Source: G965247475 sp965247475 | Lineage (GTDB): Bacteria > Chloroflexota > UBA11872 | DNA: 64,000 bases | Direction of reading: 5' to 3' | Assembly (NCBI GenBank): GCA_965247475.1 | Contig: OZ252016.1 | Coordinates: forward strand, 1,984,001-2,048,000 | Shown: positions 46,070 to 55,393 of the stretch, piece by piece | Position numbering within the stretch: the first letter of the stretch is position 1 | How the letters are laid out: each line of letters opens with the position of its first letter | Notes under the pieces: model-generated | Database searches by the model: none | Seen by the model: only the letters and a program-made list of their open reading frames with translations | Told to the model about the DNA's origin: nothing | Program-made: the position numbers and the translations under genes

Positions 46070-46327
46070 CTAGTTGAAGTAGTCGGCGTTGATCTTGGTG
46101 TACTCGGCCCACTCGTCCGGGACGTCGAAATCCGGGAAGATCGCGGTTACCGGACATACGGGCTCGCAGGCCCCGCAGTCGATGCACTCCTCGGGGTCGA
46201 TGTAGAGCATCTCGACCTCGGCGAACTTCTCGGCGTCTTGACGCGGGTGAATGCAGTCCACCGGGCACACATCCACACACGAAGCGTCCTTCGTGCCGAT
46301 GCAGGGCTCGGTGATCACATACGTCAT
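46070..46327 (-). CDS. fdxA: 7Fe-type ferredoxin
   Basis: 85 residues. The first cluster motif is CIGTKDASCVDVCPVDC and the second is CIDCGACEPVCP, the pattern of a [3Fe-4S]/[4Fe-4S] ferredoxin like FdxA of Actinobacteria and thermophiles. It carries low-potential electrons in the cytoplasm for enzymes such as IspH or 2-oxoacid oxidoreductases. AGGA lies a suitable distance before ATG 46327. It is convergent with the glycosidase-like lipoprotein gene. Confidence 0.93.
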   Translation of the reverse strand: MTYVITEPCIGTKDASCVDVCPVDCIHPRQDAEKFAEVEMLYIDPEECIDCGACEPVCPVTAIFPDFDVPDEWAEYTKINADYFN

Positions 46328-46537
46328 CGAGTGGTTCCTGTCCTGCCGCGGGAAGTACGGGTCGCCAGGCGCCCCGAGGCTCGCGACATTGCAAGCGTAG
46401 CGTGAGGCGGGGCGGAAAGAAAAGGGCGGCGTCCCAGGCGTGCGGCCGTCCAGGTTGGCGGGTCGGTTATCGGGGACGCGGAAGCCGGGCGGTTCGGACG
46501 CCTGCGCCGCGGGTTGAAGACGGCGCCCGTGCGGGGG

Positions 46538-49123
46538 TTAGGCGAGGCGGGCGGGCTCGCTCCAGCGAATCAATCCGGTGCCCAATACGTCGGCGAGGTC
46601 CGGATGCCGGGGGACGATGCGCGCGGCGACGCCGAGCCTCCCGCTGCGGTCGAGCCGGACCGGCGCACGGAACCAGTGCGAGCCGTCCGGTCCTTCGCTC
46701 TCGGACGACGCCGCAATCGTGCGGGCGGCCATCAGGGCGCCCAGGTGGTCGAGCGGGCCGACACTTACGCCGACCGTGACGTCAGACGGGCCGAGCCCGT
46801 TGAGTCCGACCCGCACGCGCACCGGCAGCTCCGCGCCGACACCGTGGTCGGCGCCCGCATCGACCGCGACCTCGAGCACGCGAACATCCGACCAGCACGC
46901 GCGGATGCCCCGGAGCCAGGCGGCCAGGGTGTCCGCGCGCGCGCCGCCGTCCGGTATCAAGCACCCAGCGAGCTTGTGCGCCGGCAGGTAGAGCCGATCG
47001 ACGTACTCGCGAACCATGCGGCCGGTGCCAAAGCTGGTTACGGCGAGCCGCATGGCGGCATTCGACTTTTGGATCCAGGCGGCGGGCATCCCGTGCTCGT
47101 CGCGGTCGTAGAACAGCGGCGCCACCGACCGCTCCAGCAGGTTGTAGAGGGTGGCGGCATCACCGGCGTCGCGCTCAGGGCCGTAGTCGCCGGATTCCTC
47201 ACCCCCAAAGGTCCAGCCCGCCTCGGGGGTGTAGGCCTCGGCCCACCACCCGTCGAGCACACTCAGGTTGAGGCCTCCGTTGGCAGCCGACTTCATGCCG
47301 CTGGTGCCACTGGCCTCCTGAGGGGGGACGGGAGTATTGAGCCAGACGTCGCACCCCTGGACGAGATCGCGCGCGAGGCTCATGTCGTAGTCCTCGACGA
47401 ACACCAGCCGTCCGCCGAAGGCCGGGTCGCGGGCAATGGCGGTGATCTCGCGGACCATATCCTTGGCGAGCTGATCGTTTGGATGCGCCTTGCCGGCGAA
47501 GATGATCTGCGCGGGGCGCGCCGCATCGGTGAGGATGGCGCGCAGCCGGTCGATGTCGTTGAGGACCAGCGTTGGGCGCTTGTACAGCGCGAATCGGCGG
47601 GCAAACCCGATGGTGAGCACCTGCGGATCGAGCACCGCGCCGGCCTCGCGGAGCTCGGCGTCCGATCCGCGCGCACGCTCGATCTGACGCCACCGGCGCA
47701 GGCGGATGCTCCTGACCAAGCGCTCCCGGCGCCGCACGTGCACCCGCCAGAACTCACTCGCGGGAATCATCCGAATACCCTCGACCACGTCCTTCGCGTG
47801 CAGCGGGTCCTCCCAATCGGGTCCGACGTAGCGGTCAAACAGCTCGGCGAGCTCGCCCGACACCCAGGTGCGGAGATGGACGCCGTTGGTGATGTGACCG
47901 ATTGGTACATCGTCCACCGGGACGTCCGGCCAGAGACGCCGCCACATGTCGCGGCTGACGCGCCCGTGCAGCTCGGAGACCGCGTTGCGCCACGCGGACG
48001 CCCGCAGAGCCAACACCGTGACGCCGAGCGGCTCCTCCTGGGCATGGGGATCGACGCGTCCCAGGCGCATCAAGTCGTCGGGCGTCATGCCAAGTTCCTG
48101 CAGGTAGGTCGCGAGGTGACGGTCGATTTGATCGGTGGTGAACTCGTCGTGCCCGGCCGGCACCGGGGTGTGGGTGGTGAACACCGTGCCGGCGCGGACC
48201 GCCTCCAGCGCGGCCGGCAGCTCGAGTCCGGTCCGCTCGCGAATGGCCCGCACCCGCTCCAGCACGAGAAAGGCGCTGTGGCCCTCGTTCAGGTGCACGA
48301 TGGTGGGTGCTAGGTCCAGCGCCTCCAAGGCGCGCATGCCGCCGATGCCAAGCAAGGCCTCCTGCCGGAGCCGGACGGTTACGTCGCCCTGATACAGCTT
48401 GTCGGTGAGGTTGCGGTCCTCAGGCTCGTTCTGCGGGACATTGGCGTCGAGCAGCACGATCGGCACCCGGCCGACGTCCATGCGCCAGAGGCGCGCGAAG
48501 ACCTCCCGGCCATCGAGGCGAACCGCGACGGTGCGTGGATCTCCGGCCTCGTCCTCGAGGGCCACAACCGGCAGGCTGTGGACATCGTTGGGCGAGAAGC
48601 GCTCGCGCTGCTGGCCGGCCGGATCGAGCCACTGGTGGAAGTAGCCGTGTCGGTAGAGCATGCCCACACCGACGATAGGAACGCCGAGGTCGCTGGCGGC
48701 CTTGATGTGATCGCCGGCGAGAACGCCAAGTCCGCCGGAATACAGCGGCACGGCCTCGCTGACGCCGAATTCCATCGAGACGTAGGCGGCTCGCATGTCG
48801 CCGGCATCGGGATGCGCCTGCCGAAACCAGGTGTCCGCCTCGAGATAACGTCGAAACCGCTGATGGACGCGGGCGAGATCCGACAAATACTCGTCGTCGC
48901 GGGCCTTGGCCTCGAGCCGATCGGGCGCCACCGCCGCCAAGAAGGCGACCGGGTTATGCAGGGTCGCGCCGAACAAGTCGGGATCCAAACGTCGAAACAG
49001 CGCGCGCGCGGCCGGGTTCCACGACCACCAGAGGTTGTAGGCGAGCTCATGCAGCGCGGCCAGCTCGGGCGGCAGCACCGGCCGGACGTTGAAGACGTGG
49101 CTGGGATATATCTGCGAATGCAT
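46538..49123 (-). CDS. glgP: Alpha-glucan phosphorylase
   Basis: 861 residues with the DUF3417 N-terminal extension typical of the thermophilic/mycobacterial GlgP group (ELAYNLWWSWNP). The PLP lysine lies in the EASGTSGMKSAANGG segment near residue 610, and GYFHQWLDP and LYSGGLGVLAGDH mark the catalytic core. The enzyme phosphorolyses glycogen or maltodextrin to glucose 1-phosphate, and this group may also form GMP (glucosyl-maltose-phosphate-like) products. A starch/glycogen synthase is not in the window. A long antisense open frame covers the gene and is a shadow. ATG 49123 starts the conserved N-terminus. Confidence 0.94.
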   Translation of the reverse strand: MHSQIYPSHVFNVRPVLPPELAALHELAYNLWWSWNPAARALFRRLDPDLFGATLHNPVAFLAAVAPDRLEAKARDDEYLSDLARVHQRFRRYLEADTWFRQAHPDAGDMRAAYVSMEFGVSEAVPLYSGGLGVLAGDHIKAASDLGVPIVGVGMLYRHGYFHQWLDPAGQQRERFSPNDVHSLPVVALEDEAGDPRTVAVRLDGREVFARLWRMDVGRVPIVLLDANVPQNEPEDRNLTDKLYQGDVTVRLRQEALLGIGGMRALEALDLAPTIVHLNEGHSAFLVLERVRAIRERTGLELPAALEAVRAGTVFTTHTPVPAGHDEFTTDQIDRHLATYLQELGMTPDDLMRLGRVDPHAQEEPLGVTVLALRASAWRNAVSELHGRVSRDMWRRLWPDVPVDDVPIGHITNGVHLRTWVSGELAELFDRYVGPDWEDPLHAKDVVEGIRMIPASEFWRVHVRRRERLVRSIRLRRWRQIERARGSDAELREAGAVLDPQVLTIGFARRFALYKRPTLVLNDIDRLRAILTDAARPAQIIFAGKAHPNDQLAKDMVREITAIARDPAFGGRLVFVEDYDMSLARDLVQGCDVWLNTPVPPQEASGTSGMKSAANGGLNLSVLDGWWAEAYTPEAGWTFGGEESGDYGPERDAGDAATLYNLLERSVAPLFYDRDEHGMPAAWIQKSNAAMRLAVTSFGTGRMVREYVDRLYLPAHKLAGCLIPDGGARADTLAAWLRGIRACWSDVRVLEVAVDAGADHGVGAELPVRVRVGLNGLGPSDVTVGVSVGPLDHLGALMAARTIAASSESEGPDGSHWFRAPVRLDRSGRLGVAARIVPRHPDLADVLGTGLIRWSEPARLA

Positions 49124-49208
49124 GCGGATGGGCGCGGCTCAGGCCTGTGGCGTGGTCAATGCCGTCGAGCAAGCCAAGACGCGATTCCCCGGGCAGCGGG
49201 AAGCACGG

Positions 49209-49871
49209 CTAGGCGTTCACCACCCACAAGCTTGTTCCGACGCGCTCGTCGACCACGACCGGGTCGTCATCGATCTGAACGAGGAGGTGTCCCGAGGGCG
49301 TGCGCTCGGTGACCTGTACCACGCGCCCGGGGACAAGATTCTTGTCCTCGAAATAACGGAGAAGGTCGCCGTCATCCTCGGCCGGCTCGGACAGCCGCAC
49401 CACGCGGACTGTGGCACCGGGCTCGGCGCGTATCAGCGGATACAGGCTGGCGATGTCGGTCACCGGATAGTTGCCGGGAATCGGGAGCCCGTGGGGGCAG
49501 GTCGGCGGGTGGCCGAGCGACTCGGAAATGCGCTCGGTGAGCTCGGGCGAGACCGAGTGCTCCAACTCGTCCGCCTCTTCGTGCACGTCGGCCCACCCGA
49601 GGCCAAGGGTGCTGATGAGCCAGTGTTCAATGAGACGATGGCGCCGTGCCAGCCGCTCCGCGGTTCGCTCGCCGCCGAGGGTCAGGAAGACCTCGTGTCC
49701 GTCGCCGATCCATACGTGCTCGTCGCGAACCAGGCGGTCGAGCGTCGCCGAAACAGTGGCCGGCCTGACGTTCAGGCGCTCGGCGAGCCGCGCGTTGATG
49801 ACGGGGTCGCCCTCCGCGCGCAGGCCATAGATGGCGAGCAGGTAATCCTCGTGGGTCTTGGTGAGCGCCAT
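49209..49871 (-). CDS. DtxR/MntR-family metal-dependent transcriptional regulator
   Basis: 220 residues. A winged HTH (KTHEDYLLAIYGL, then LNVRPATVSATLDRLV) is followed by the metal-binding dimer domain with HRLIEHWL, DVHEEADELEHSVS and CPHG, and a C-terminal SH3/FeoA-like domain (PGRVVQVTERTPSGHLLVQI). Members repress iron or manganese uptake genes when Fe(II) or Mn(II) is bound. The Fe-type ABC ATPase gene at 50148 lies next to it on the same strand and is a plausible target. ATG 49871 is preferred to the longer frame. Confidence 0.93.
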   Translation of the reverse strand: MALTKTHEDYLLAIYGLRAEGDPVINARLAERLNVRPATVSATLDRLVRDEHVWIGDGHEVFLTLGGERTAERLARRHRLIEHWLISTLGLGWADVHEEADELEHSVSPELTERISESLGHPPTCPHGLPIPGNYPVTDIASLYPLIRAEPGATVRVVRLSEPAEDDGDLLRYFEDKNLVPGRVVQVTERTPSGHLLVQIDDDPVVVDERVGTSLWVVNA

Positions 49872-50147
49872 ACCAGGTGCATTCTGCCACGGGGACGCGC
49901 GGCGCCCGAGTTGGCCGCATGGTGGACGGCGCAAGAACCCGGCCGGATGCCGAATCCGAGTTCGTCCTGTGGCCCGTTCGCGTCACTCCGGGCAGGCTCT
50001 CGCGTGGCGCGGGATGCGGCTGGAATCGATTGCCCGGACGAGTGCCGGGTGCGCGCAGCCCTCGCTCGAACGCGCGTCAAGAGGCGGGAGAAGGCGCCGG
50101 GCCGACCTAGGCGCGGTGCAAACTCGGGCCAGCGTGGGTGCGGCGGC

Positions 50148-51272
50148 TCAGGTGGCCCGTGGGGTCGGCTGCTCGGCCCGGCCGGTCATCACGGGTGCGG
50201 CCAGCCGACCTGCAGGATCGCGTCGTGGGGCGATCCCTTTCTGCAAGTAGGCCAGCACGTCCCCGTTGAGCTGGACGCGCACGCGTGAGCCGTAGGGCAG
50301 ATCGAACGCGGGACCGACGCGGCAGTCGAGCGCGAGTCCAGAGTCGAAGGTGACGTTCACCACCTGATCGTGGCCGAAGAAGCGGCGGTCGCGCACGGTG
50401 GCCTGCCCGGCGGGGTCGCGGGTGACCCGAAGCGCCTCGGGTCGAACGAGCAGGTCAACGGTGCCCACCATCGGATCGGGGATGGTGACCATGCCGAGTT
50501 CGGACACGACGGCGCGGCCGATGCCCTGGGCGGTCACGAAGTTCCGGTCGCCAATGAACTCGGCGACCGCGCGGGTGGCGGGCCGGCGATAGATCTCCTC
50601 GGGCGTGGCGATCTGCACGAGCCGACCCTCCATCATCACGCCTACGACGTCGGCGAGGCTGAGCGCCTCTTCCTGGTCATGCGTGACGATCACCGCCGTC
50701 GCACCGGCGCGACGCAGCACGTCGCGGAGCTGCTCGCGCAGCGGGACGCGCAGCGCGGCGTCCAGATTCGAGAAGGGCTCGTCAAGCAGGGTGAGCTGTG
50801 GGTCGGGGGCCAGCGCCCGCGCCAGCGCCACGCGCTGCTGCTGGCCGCCTGACAGCTCGTCCGGCATCCGATACCCGAGGCGGTCGAGGCCCACGAGCCG
50901 CAGCACCTGGTCGATGCGCCCATCGCGGCGGGCGCGCCGGCTGAGGCCGAAGCCGACATTGCGGCGCACATCCAGATGCGGGAACAGCGCGAATTCCTGA
51001 AATACCACGCCCACTCGACGACGCTCGGGCGCGATGGAGCCGTTCGGCCCGTGCACGACGACGCCGCCAATCTCGATGGAGCCGGCGTCGGGCGTCTCGA
51101 GCCCGGCGATCAGCCGCAGGGTGGTGGTCTTGCCGCAGCCGCTGGGACCCAACAGCGCCAGGATGGAGCCGGGCGAAACGTCGACCGATGCGTCCTCGAC
51201 CGCGCGAACGGCGCCAAACCGCTTGCTGACGCGGATGCAGCGCAACGCGGCCGACGCGGTTGGGTCCTGCAT
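50148..51272 (-). CDS. ABC transporter ATP-binding protein (FbpC/PotA-like)
   Basis: 374 residues. Walker A GPSGCGKTT is at 42-50, the Q-loop reads VFQEFALFPHLDV, the signature is LSGGQQQRVALARAL, and Walker B ends LLDEPFSNLDA. After the ATPase core a TOBE-like regulatory domain (IGDRNFVTAQGIG to the end) places it in the iron/spermidine/sulfate importer class. No permease or binding-protein gene lies next to it, so it is an orphan ATPase here. The neighbouring DtxR regulator favours iron. ATG 51272 is chosen because it precedes the first strand; the upstream part has no family match. Confidence 0.88.
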   Translation of the reverse strand: MQDPTASAALRCIRVSKRFGAVRAVEDASVDVSPGSILALLGPSGCGKTTTLRLIAGLETPDAGSIEIGGVVVHGPNGSIAPERRRVGVVFQEFALFPHLDVRRNVGFGLSRRARRDGRIDQVLRLVGLDRLGYRMPDELSGGQQQRVALARALAPDPQLTLLDEPFSNLDAALRVPLREQLRDVLRRAGATAVIVTHDQEEALSLADVVGVMMEGRLVQIATPEEIYRRPATRAVAEFIGDRNFVTAQGIGRAVVSELGMVTIPDPMVGTVDLLVRPEALRVTRDPAGQATVRDRRFFGHDQVVNVTFDSGLALDCRVGPAFDLPYGSRVRVQLNGDVLAYLQKGIAPRRDPAGRLAAPVMTGRAEQPTPRAT

Positions 51273-51632
51273 GCGAGCGGGACGCCTTTGATCCGGCTGA
51301 CACACGATGTTAGCCCGTGCTAACTCACGGGCCGCACGGGCCAATGATAGTGGCTTGGTCGCGAATGCGGATCGCGGTTGTCGGGACGAGAACCCGGTCG
51401 GCGCCGACCGGCGCCGGTGCGATGGCCGTTCGGCGCGGCCGCCCTGGGCTGACCGCGCCTTGGGCTGCCGCTCGGTGGCCCGCCCGTTCAGGGTAGGACG
51501 ATGCCGAACCCCGCTTGTCCCCGCAGAGGGCCCGACTGCCGCGTGACCTGGGTCGCGCGGCTGTGCGCCCCGGATTTCGTGTCATTCGCGGTTGACCGGC
51601 AGCGTGCCCACATGAATTCCGGCGTTCGGCGG

Positions 51633-52517
51633 CTAGCGCTCGAGCAGCGCCGCGTGGCGAATTGCCACGCGGTCGTCGACCGAGCGGACGTGCAAATCGC
51701 GCTGCGGGAACGGAATCTCGACGTCGTGCTGCCGGAACGCGGCATCGATGCCGAAGTGCAGGTCGCTGAGCGCGGCGAAGCGTTCGCCGATGTCGGCGAC
51801 GTATGCGAGGACCCGGAAGTTCAGGGACGAGTCGCCGAACTCCACGAAGAAGATGCGCGGCTCGGGGTCATCGAGCACGTCCTCATGGCCGGTCACGGTC
51901 TCACGGAGAAGCCGCTCCACCAGGCGCACATCGGATCCGTAGGCGACCCCCACGAAGAAATCGATGCGCGTGCGGCGGTCGTCGAGCGTCCAGTTCGTCA
52001 CGACCGACGAGATCAGTTCGCCGTTGGGGACGATCGCCTGGGTTTGATCGAACTTCCGCAGCGTGGTGGCCCGAATGCCGACACGCTCGACGGTGCCGAG
52101 CTCGCCGCCGATGTCCACGACATCACCAATGGCTACCGGCCGCTCGATGAGCAGAATGAGGCCGGAGATGAAGTTGTTCGCGATGTTCTGCAAACCGAAC
52201 CCGATACCGACACCGAGGGCGCCGAAGACGACCAAGATCGCGTCGAGCTGGAATCCAACCGATCGCAGCCCGACGTAGAAGCCGACGATGATGAGCGAGT
52301 AGCGCGCGATGGCGCCGATCGCATGGCGCGCGGACTCATTCAAGCCGACCACTTGGGCCAGGCGGCGCTCGAACAGCCAGCGGACGCGGCCCGCCACGAT
52401 CCAAGTAATGGCGACGATAGCGAGCAGGACGACCAGGCTGAGTGGCGTCACGGGCTCCTCACCGAGGCTGAACAACGGCGCGTTGAACGCGTCCCAAATG
52501 GACCGCAAGATCTCCAT
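51633..52517 (-). CDS. MscS-family mechanosensitive channel
   Basis: About 294 residues. Two or three transmembrane helices precede the pore helix TM3, visible as GALGVGIGFGLQNIANNFISG, the canonical Gly/Ala-rich MscS pore. A Gln-Asn motif and LIERPVAIGDVV follow, then the beta domain (GTVERVGIRATTLR, IVPNGELIS) and a C-terminal alpha/beta part ending FPQRDLHVRS. It opens under membrane tension to release solutes. ATG 52517 with GGGAGA upstream fits the family length. Confidence 0.93.
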   Translation of the reverse strand: MEILRSIWDAFNAPLFSLGEEPVTPLSLVVLLAIVAITWIVAGRVRWLFERRLAQVVGLNESARHAIGAIARYSLIIVGFYVGLRSVGFQLDAILVVFGALGVGIGFGLQNIANNFISGLILLIERPVAIGDVVDIGGELGTVERVGIRATTLRKFDQTQAIVPNGELISSVVTNWTLDDRRTRIDFFVGVAYGSDVRLVERLLRETVTGHEDVLDDPEPRIFFVEFGDSSLNFRVLAYVADIGERFAALSDLHFGIDAAFRQHDVEIPFPQRDLHVRSVDDRVAIRHAALLER

Positions 52518-52704
52518 CGGCGTCTCCCGTCTGGGGGCATGAATCCGGGCGAGGCATGGTAGCCGCCAGCCCGGCGGCGGCAGAGCCGCCGGATTCGAAG
52601 CGGACGCGGCCGGGAGGCCGCGGCACGAGCTCGCGGGGCGGACGGCCACGCCTCGGCGCTCTATCCGCGCGGTACGCGCCGAGCGTCGGCGCGCCTGGCC
52701 GACG

Positions 52705-53820
52705 CTACTCGTTCAGCAGCACACCAGTTCGAATCACGTGACCCTCGTCCTGCTTCAGGACGGCCTCATTGACCCGGTCGAGCGGGAACCGGTGCGACAA
52801 GACCTTCTGGAACGGCAGCCGGTCTGACATGCGGTCCACAAAGTCCAGGCCCGCCTTCAGGTGCGCCGGCGTGTACTGCGAGACGCCCAAGAACGAGATA
52901 TTCCTGCCGACGACGGTGGAAGGGTCGAATTCGACCCGCCACTCGGCGTTGATGTTGCCGATATCCACATAGCGGCCGGCCCAGGCGGTCATTGCGATGC
53001 CCTCTTCGATGACGGTCGGGAACCCTGCCAGCTCAAGCGTGACCTGCGCACCCTGACCATTGGTCAGCTCCTTGACCCGCGCCACGCGGGCGTCGGGCGT
53101 GTCGAACTCGCGGAGATCGATGACCTCGTCGGCGCCGAATTCGCGGACGAGCGCGAGCCGCTCGTCCACCCCATCGATAGCGATCACCTTGGCGGCGCCC
53201 CGCGCTTTGGCCACGGCCGCGCCGTGGATCCCGAGGCCGCCCGCGCCCTGGATGACAACCGTCTCGCCGGGCGACAGATCCGCTCGATCAAGTCCCGCGA
53301 TCACCTGTGTGAGAGCGCAGTTGATACCAGCTACGAGCTCATCAGGGAGGTGATCGGGAACTTTGAAGACGGCGCGTTTGGGGTAGAGGTAGTGGTACTC
53401 GGCGATCGACCCGAAGAAGTGCGGCCACTCATCCGCCGAGGCCATGCGGTCGATCAGGCTGTTCGGGCAGGCCTCGACGTGACCGCTGAGGCAGGTCGGA
53501 CACTGGCTGCACGGGTAGAACCACTGAAAGATGACGCGGTCGCCCTCCCGGAGCGGCTGGCCGTCTGTGTCGACCGTGACGCCTGCGCCGAGGCTGTGGA
53601 TGCGGCCGGTTCCCTCATGGCCGACGGTCCGCGGGAACTTGGCGCCGAAGCGCTTCATGTCGATATCGCCACGCCAGATGTGGAGGTCCGACCCGCAGAT
53701 GTTCGCCATGCTCATATCGAGGACGATCGCGCCGGGCGCCGGGTCGGGCACCGGGTACTCCTGAAGCTCGTACGGCTGCTTGGTTCCGAGAAAAGCGGCG
53801 AGCCTTCCGGTCTCCGGCAT
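52705..53820 (-). CDS. Zinc-containing alcohol dehydrogenase (MDR family)
   Basis: 371 residues. Catalytic zinc ligands Cys42 (ICGSDLH), His68 and Glu69 (GHEGTG) and structural zinc cysteines 104, 107, 110 and 118 are all visible. The Rossmann part has GAGGLGIHGAAVAKARG followed by an Asp (VIAIDGVD), which favours NAD+. The family includes threonine, sorbitol and formaldehyde dehydrogenases; the substrate here is unknown, though polyol or sugar-alcohol is plausible in this catabolic genome. ATG 53820 is the natural start. It is convergent with no close neighbour; 290 bases separate it from the thiol redox genes. Confidence 0.94.
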   Translation of the reverse strand: MPETGRLAAFLGTKQPYELQEYPVPDPAPGAIVLDMSMANICGSDLHIWRGDIDMKRFGAKFPRTVGHEGTGRIHSLGAGVTVDTDGQPLREGDRVIFQWFYPCSQCPTCLSGHVEACPNSLIDRMASADEWPHFFGSIAEYHYLYPKRAVFKVPDHLPDELVAGINCALTQVIAGLDRADLSPGETVVIQGAGGLGIHGAAVAKARGAAKVIAIDGVDERLALVREFGADEVIDLREFDTPDARVARVKELTNGQGAQVTLELAGFPTVIEEGIAMTAWAGRYVDIGNINAEWRVEFDPSTVVGRNISFLGVSQYTPAHLKAGLDFVDRMSDRLPFQKVLSHRFPLDRVNEAVLKQDEGHVIRTGVLLNE

Positions 53821-54110
53821 GGGCTGCCCTGCCGATCGTTGGCGCGAGAGCGCGCGATCAGCCTATCCGATCGGCCGGTCGCGCCCGCGACTCTGAAGCT
53901 CGGCCACGCCGGCGTGGCCAGACGGCGCTTCAATCCGTCGTTCGGGCCCCCACGTAGTAGAGATGTGCGGGGATGTGGAAGCGAGCCGCGCGGCAGCGGC
54001 TATATTTGCGACACACGGATCGGGAGACGGATGTTGAGGTTTAGTTCTCGGCGTGAGCTCTCGCGGCCGACCGCCGGCAGAGCGCTCGGCGTGGCGGCGC
54101 AGGTACGAGC

Positions 54111-55322
54111 GTGGACCGTCTGAGCCGCGCGCAGCGTACGGCCGCGCTGGGCGCGGCGATCGCCGTGATTGCCGGCGTCATCGTGGCGATCCAGCTCACG
54201 GTTGCGCCGCCGGCCGGTCCGGCGAGTCCCGCGCCGGCCGCTGAAGCGCCCACCGCCGAGGTGCCCACCGAGGCGCCCGCAGCGGCGGGCCCCGCGCCGA
54301 CGCCCAACCAGCCGGCCGCCGCCGAGCTGCTCGTCAAGCCGACCATGGCCCAAGGCGACTTGGCGCCGGAGTTTGTGGGCCTCACGACCTGGCTCAACAC
54401 GCCGCCGCTGACGCTGGCGCAGCTACGAGGCAAGGTAGTGCTGGTCGACTTTTGGACCTTCGCCTGCATCAACTGTCAGCGGACGCTGCCGTACGTGAGT
54501 GACTGGCACAACAAGTACTCCCGGGAAGGGCTGGTGGTGGTGGGTCTGCACGCGCCTGAGTTCGCGTTCGAGGAATCGGAGCCGAACGTACGAGAGGCGA
54601 TGCAGGAGCAGCGGGTGGTGTGGCCGGTGGCGATGGACAACGATCACAACACATGGCGCGCGTTCGAGAATCGCTACTGGCCGCGCAAGTACCTGATCGA
54701 CCAGCACGGCGTCATCCGCTACGACCACATTGGGGAAGGCGCATACGAGAAGACCGAGCTCGAGATTCGCAAGCTGCTGGGCGAGATCGGCGCCGACGTG
54801 TCACACATCGCGGTCGGCGGCGTCGAACCCGCGGCAGTTCCCGAGCACACGCGGGCGCTGTTCGCCGGCCACGGGTGGTCGGCCGGGGCGTTCCTGGGCA
54901 ACGCCACGCCAGATCCGTCCACGGGGACGGTGCTCTTCAGCGATGCCGCTTCGCACGAGGACGGGAAGCTCTATCTCGACGGCCCGTGGCGGGTTGAGCG
55001 CGAGGCCGTGCAGTATGCCGGCGAGACGACGAGTGACGAAGCCTCGGTGGGGCTTCGCTACGCCAGCGCGGAAGTCAACCTGGCCGCCAGCGGCGACGCC
55101 AGCGCGCCGGCAGTCGTGCGAGTGACCGTGGACGGTCAACCCGTGGGCGCGGACCTGCGCGGCGCCGATCTGACCGTCGACGGCGACGGGAATACGATCG
55201 TGCGAGTGGATGAGTACCGCATGTACAACTTGGTTCAGTCCGACGCGCCGAGCTCGCACGAGCTGCGCCTACGGGTGAGCGGGCAGGATCTGGCGGTCTA
55301 CACGTTCACATTCGGAGCCTAG
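54111..55322 (+). CDS. Thioredoxin-like protein with DipZ C-terminal domain
   Basis: 403 residues. An N-terminal hydrophobic helix (about 10-30) anchors it, followed by an Ala/Pro-rich linker. The thioredoxin-like TlpA domain has the CINC motif at 119-122 (FACINCQRTLPY) and the HAPEF, KYLIDQHGVIRY strands. The last 140 residues are a galactose-binding-like beta domain, the same tail found at the end of DipZ. It faces the outside and should hand electrons from CcdA (next gene) to exported proteins. GTG 54111 is the start with the best fit. Confidence 0.9.
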   Translation: MDRLSRAQRTAALGAAIAVIAGVIVAIQLTVAPPAGPASPAPAAEAPTAEVPTEAPAAAGPAPTPNQPAAAELLVKPTMAQGDLAPEFVGLTTWLNTPPLTLAQLRGKVVLVDFWTFACINCQRTLPYVSDWHNKYSREGLVVVGLHAPEFAFEESEPNVREAMQEQRVVWPVAMDNDHNTWRAFENRYWPRKYLIDQHGVIRYDHIGEGAYEKTELEIRKLLGEIGADVSHIAVGGVEPAAVPEHTRALFAGHGWSAGAFLGNATPDPSTGTVLFSDAASHEDGKLYLDGPWRVEREAVQYAGETTSDEASVGLRYASAEVNLAASGDASAPAVVRVTVDGQPVGADLRGADLTVDGDGNTIVRVDEYRMYNLVQSDAPSSHELRLRVSGQDLAVYTFTFGA

Positions 55323-55393
55323 GGCAGAGGTCGCGGGTATGCGCGGCGCCATTGGGTTGAGCGGCGATCGACGCTAACGCGGTAGGCCCGGCG

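Noticed and set aside
46514..48313. A 599-residue plus-strand frame antisense to the phosphorylase
   Set aside because: High G+C makes long antisense frames common. The minus strand has a clear glucan phosphorylase with catalytic motifs.
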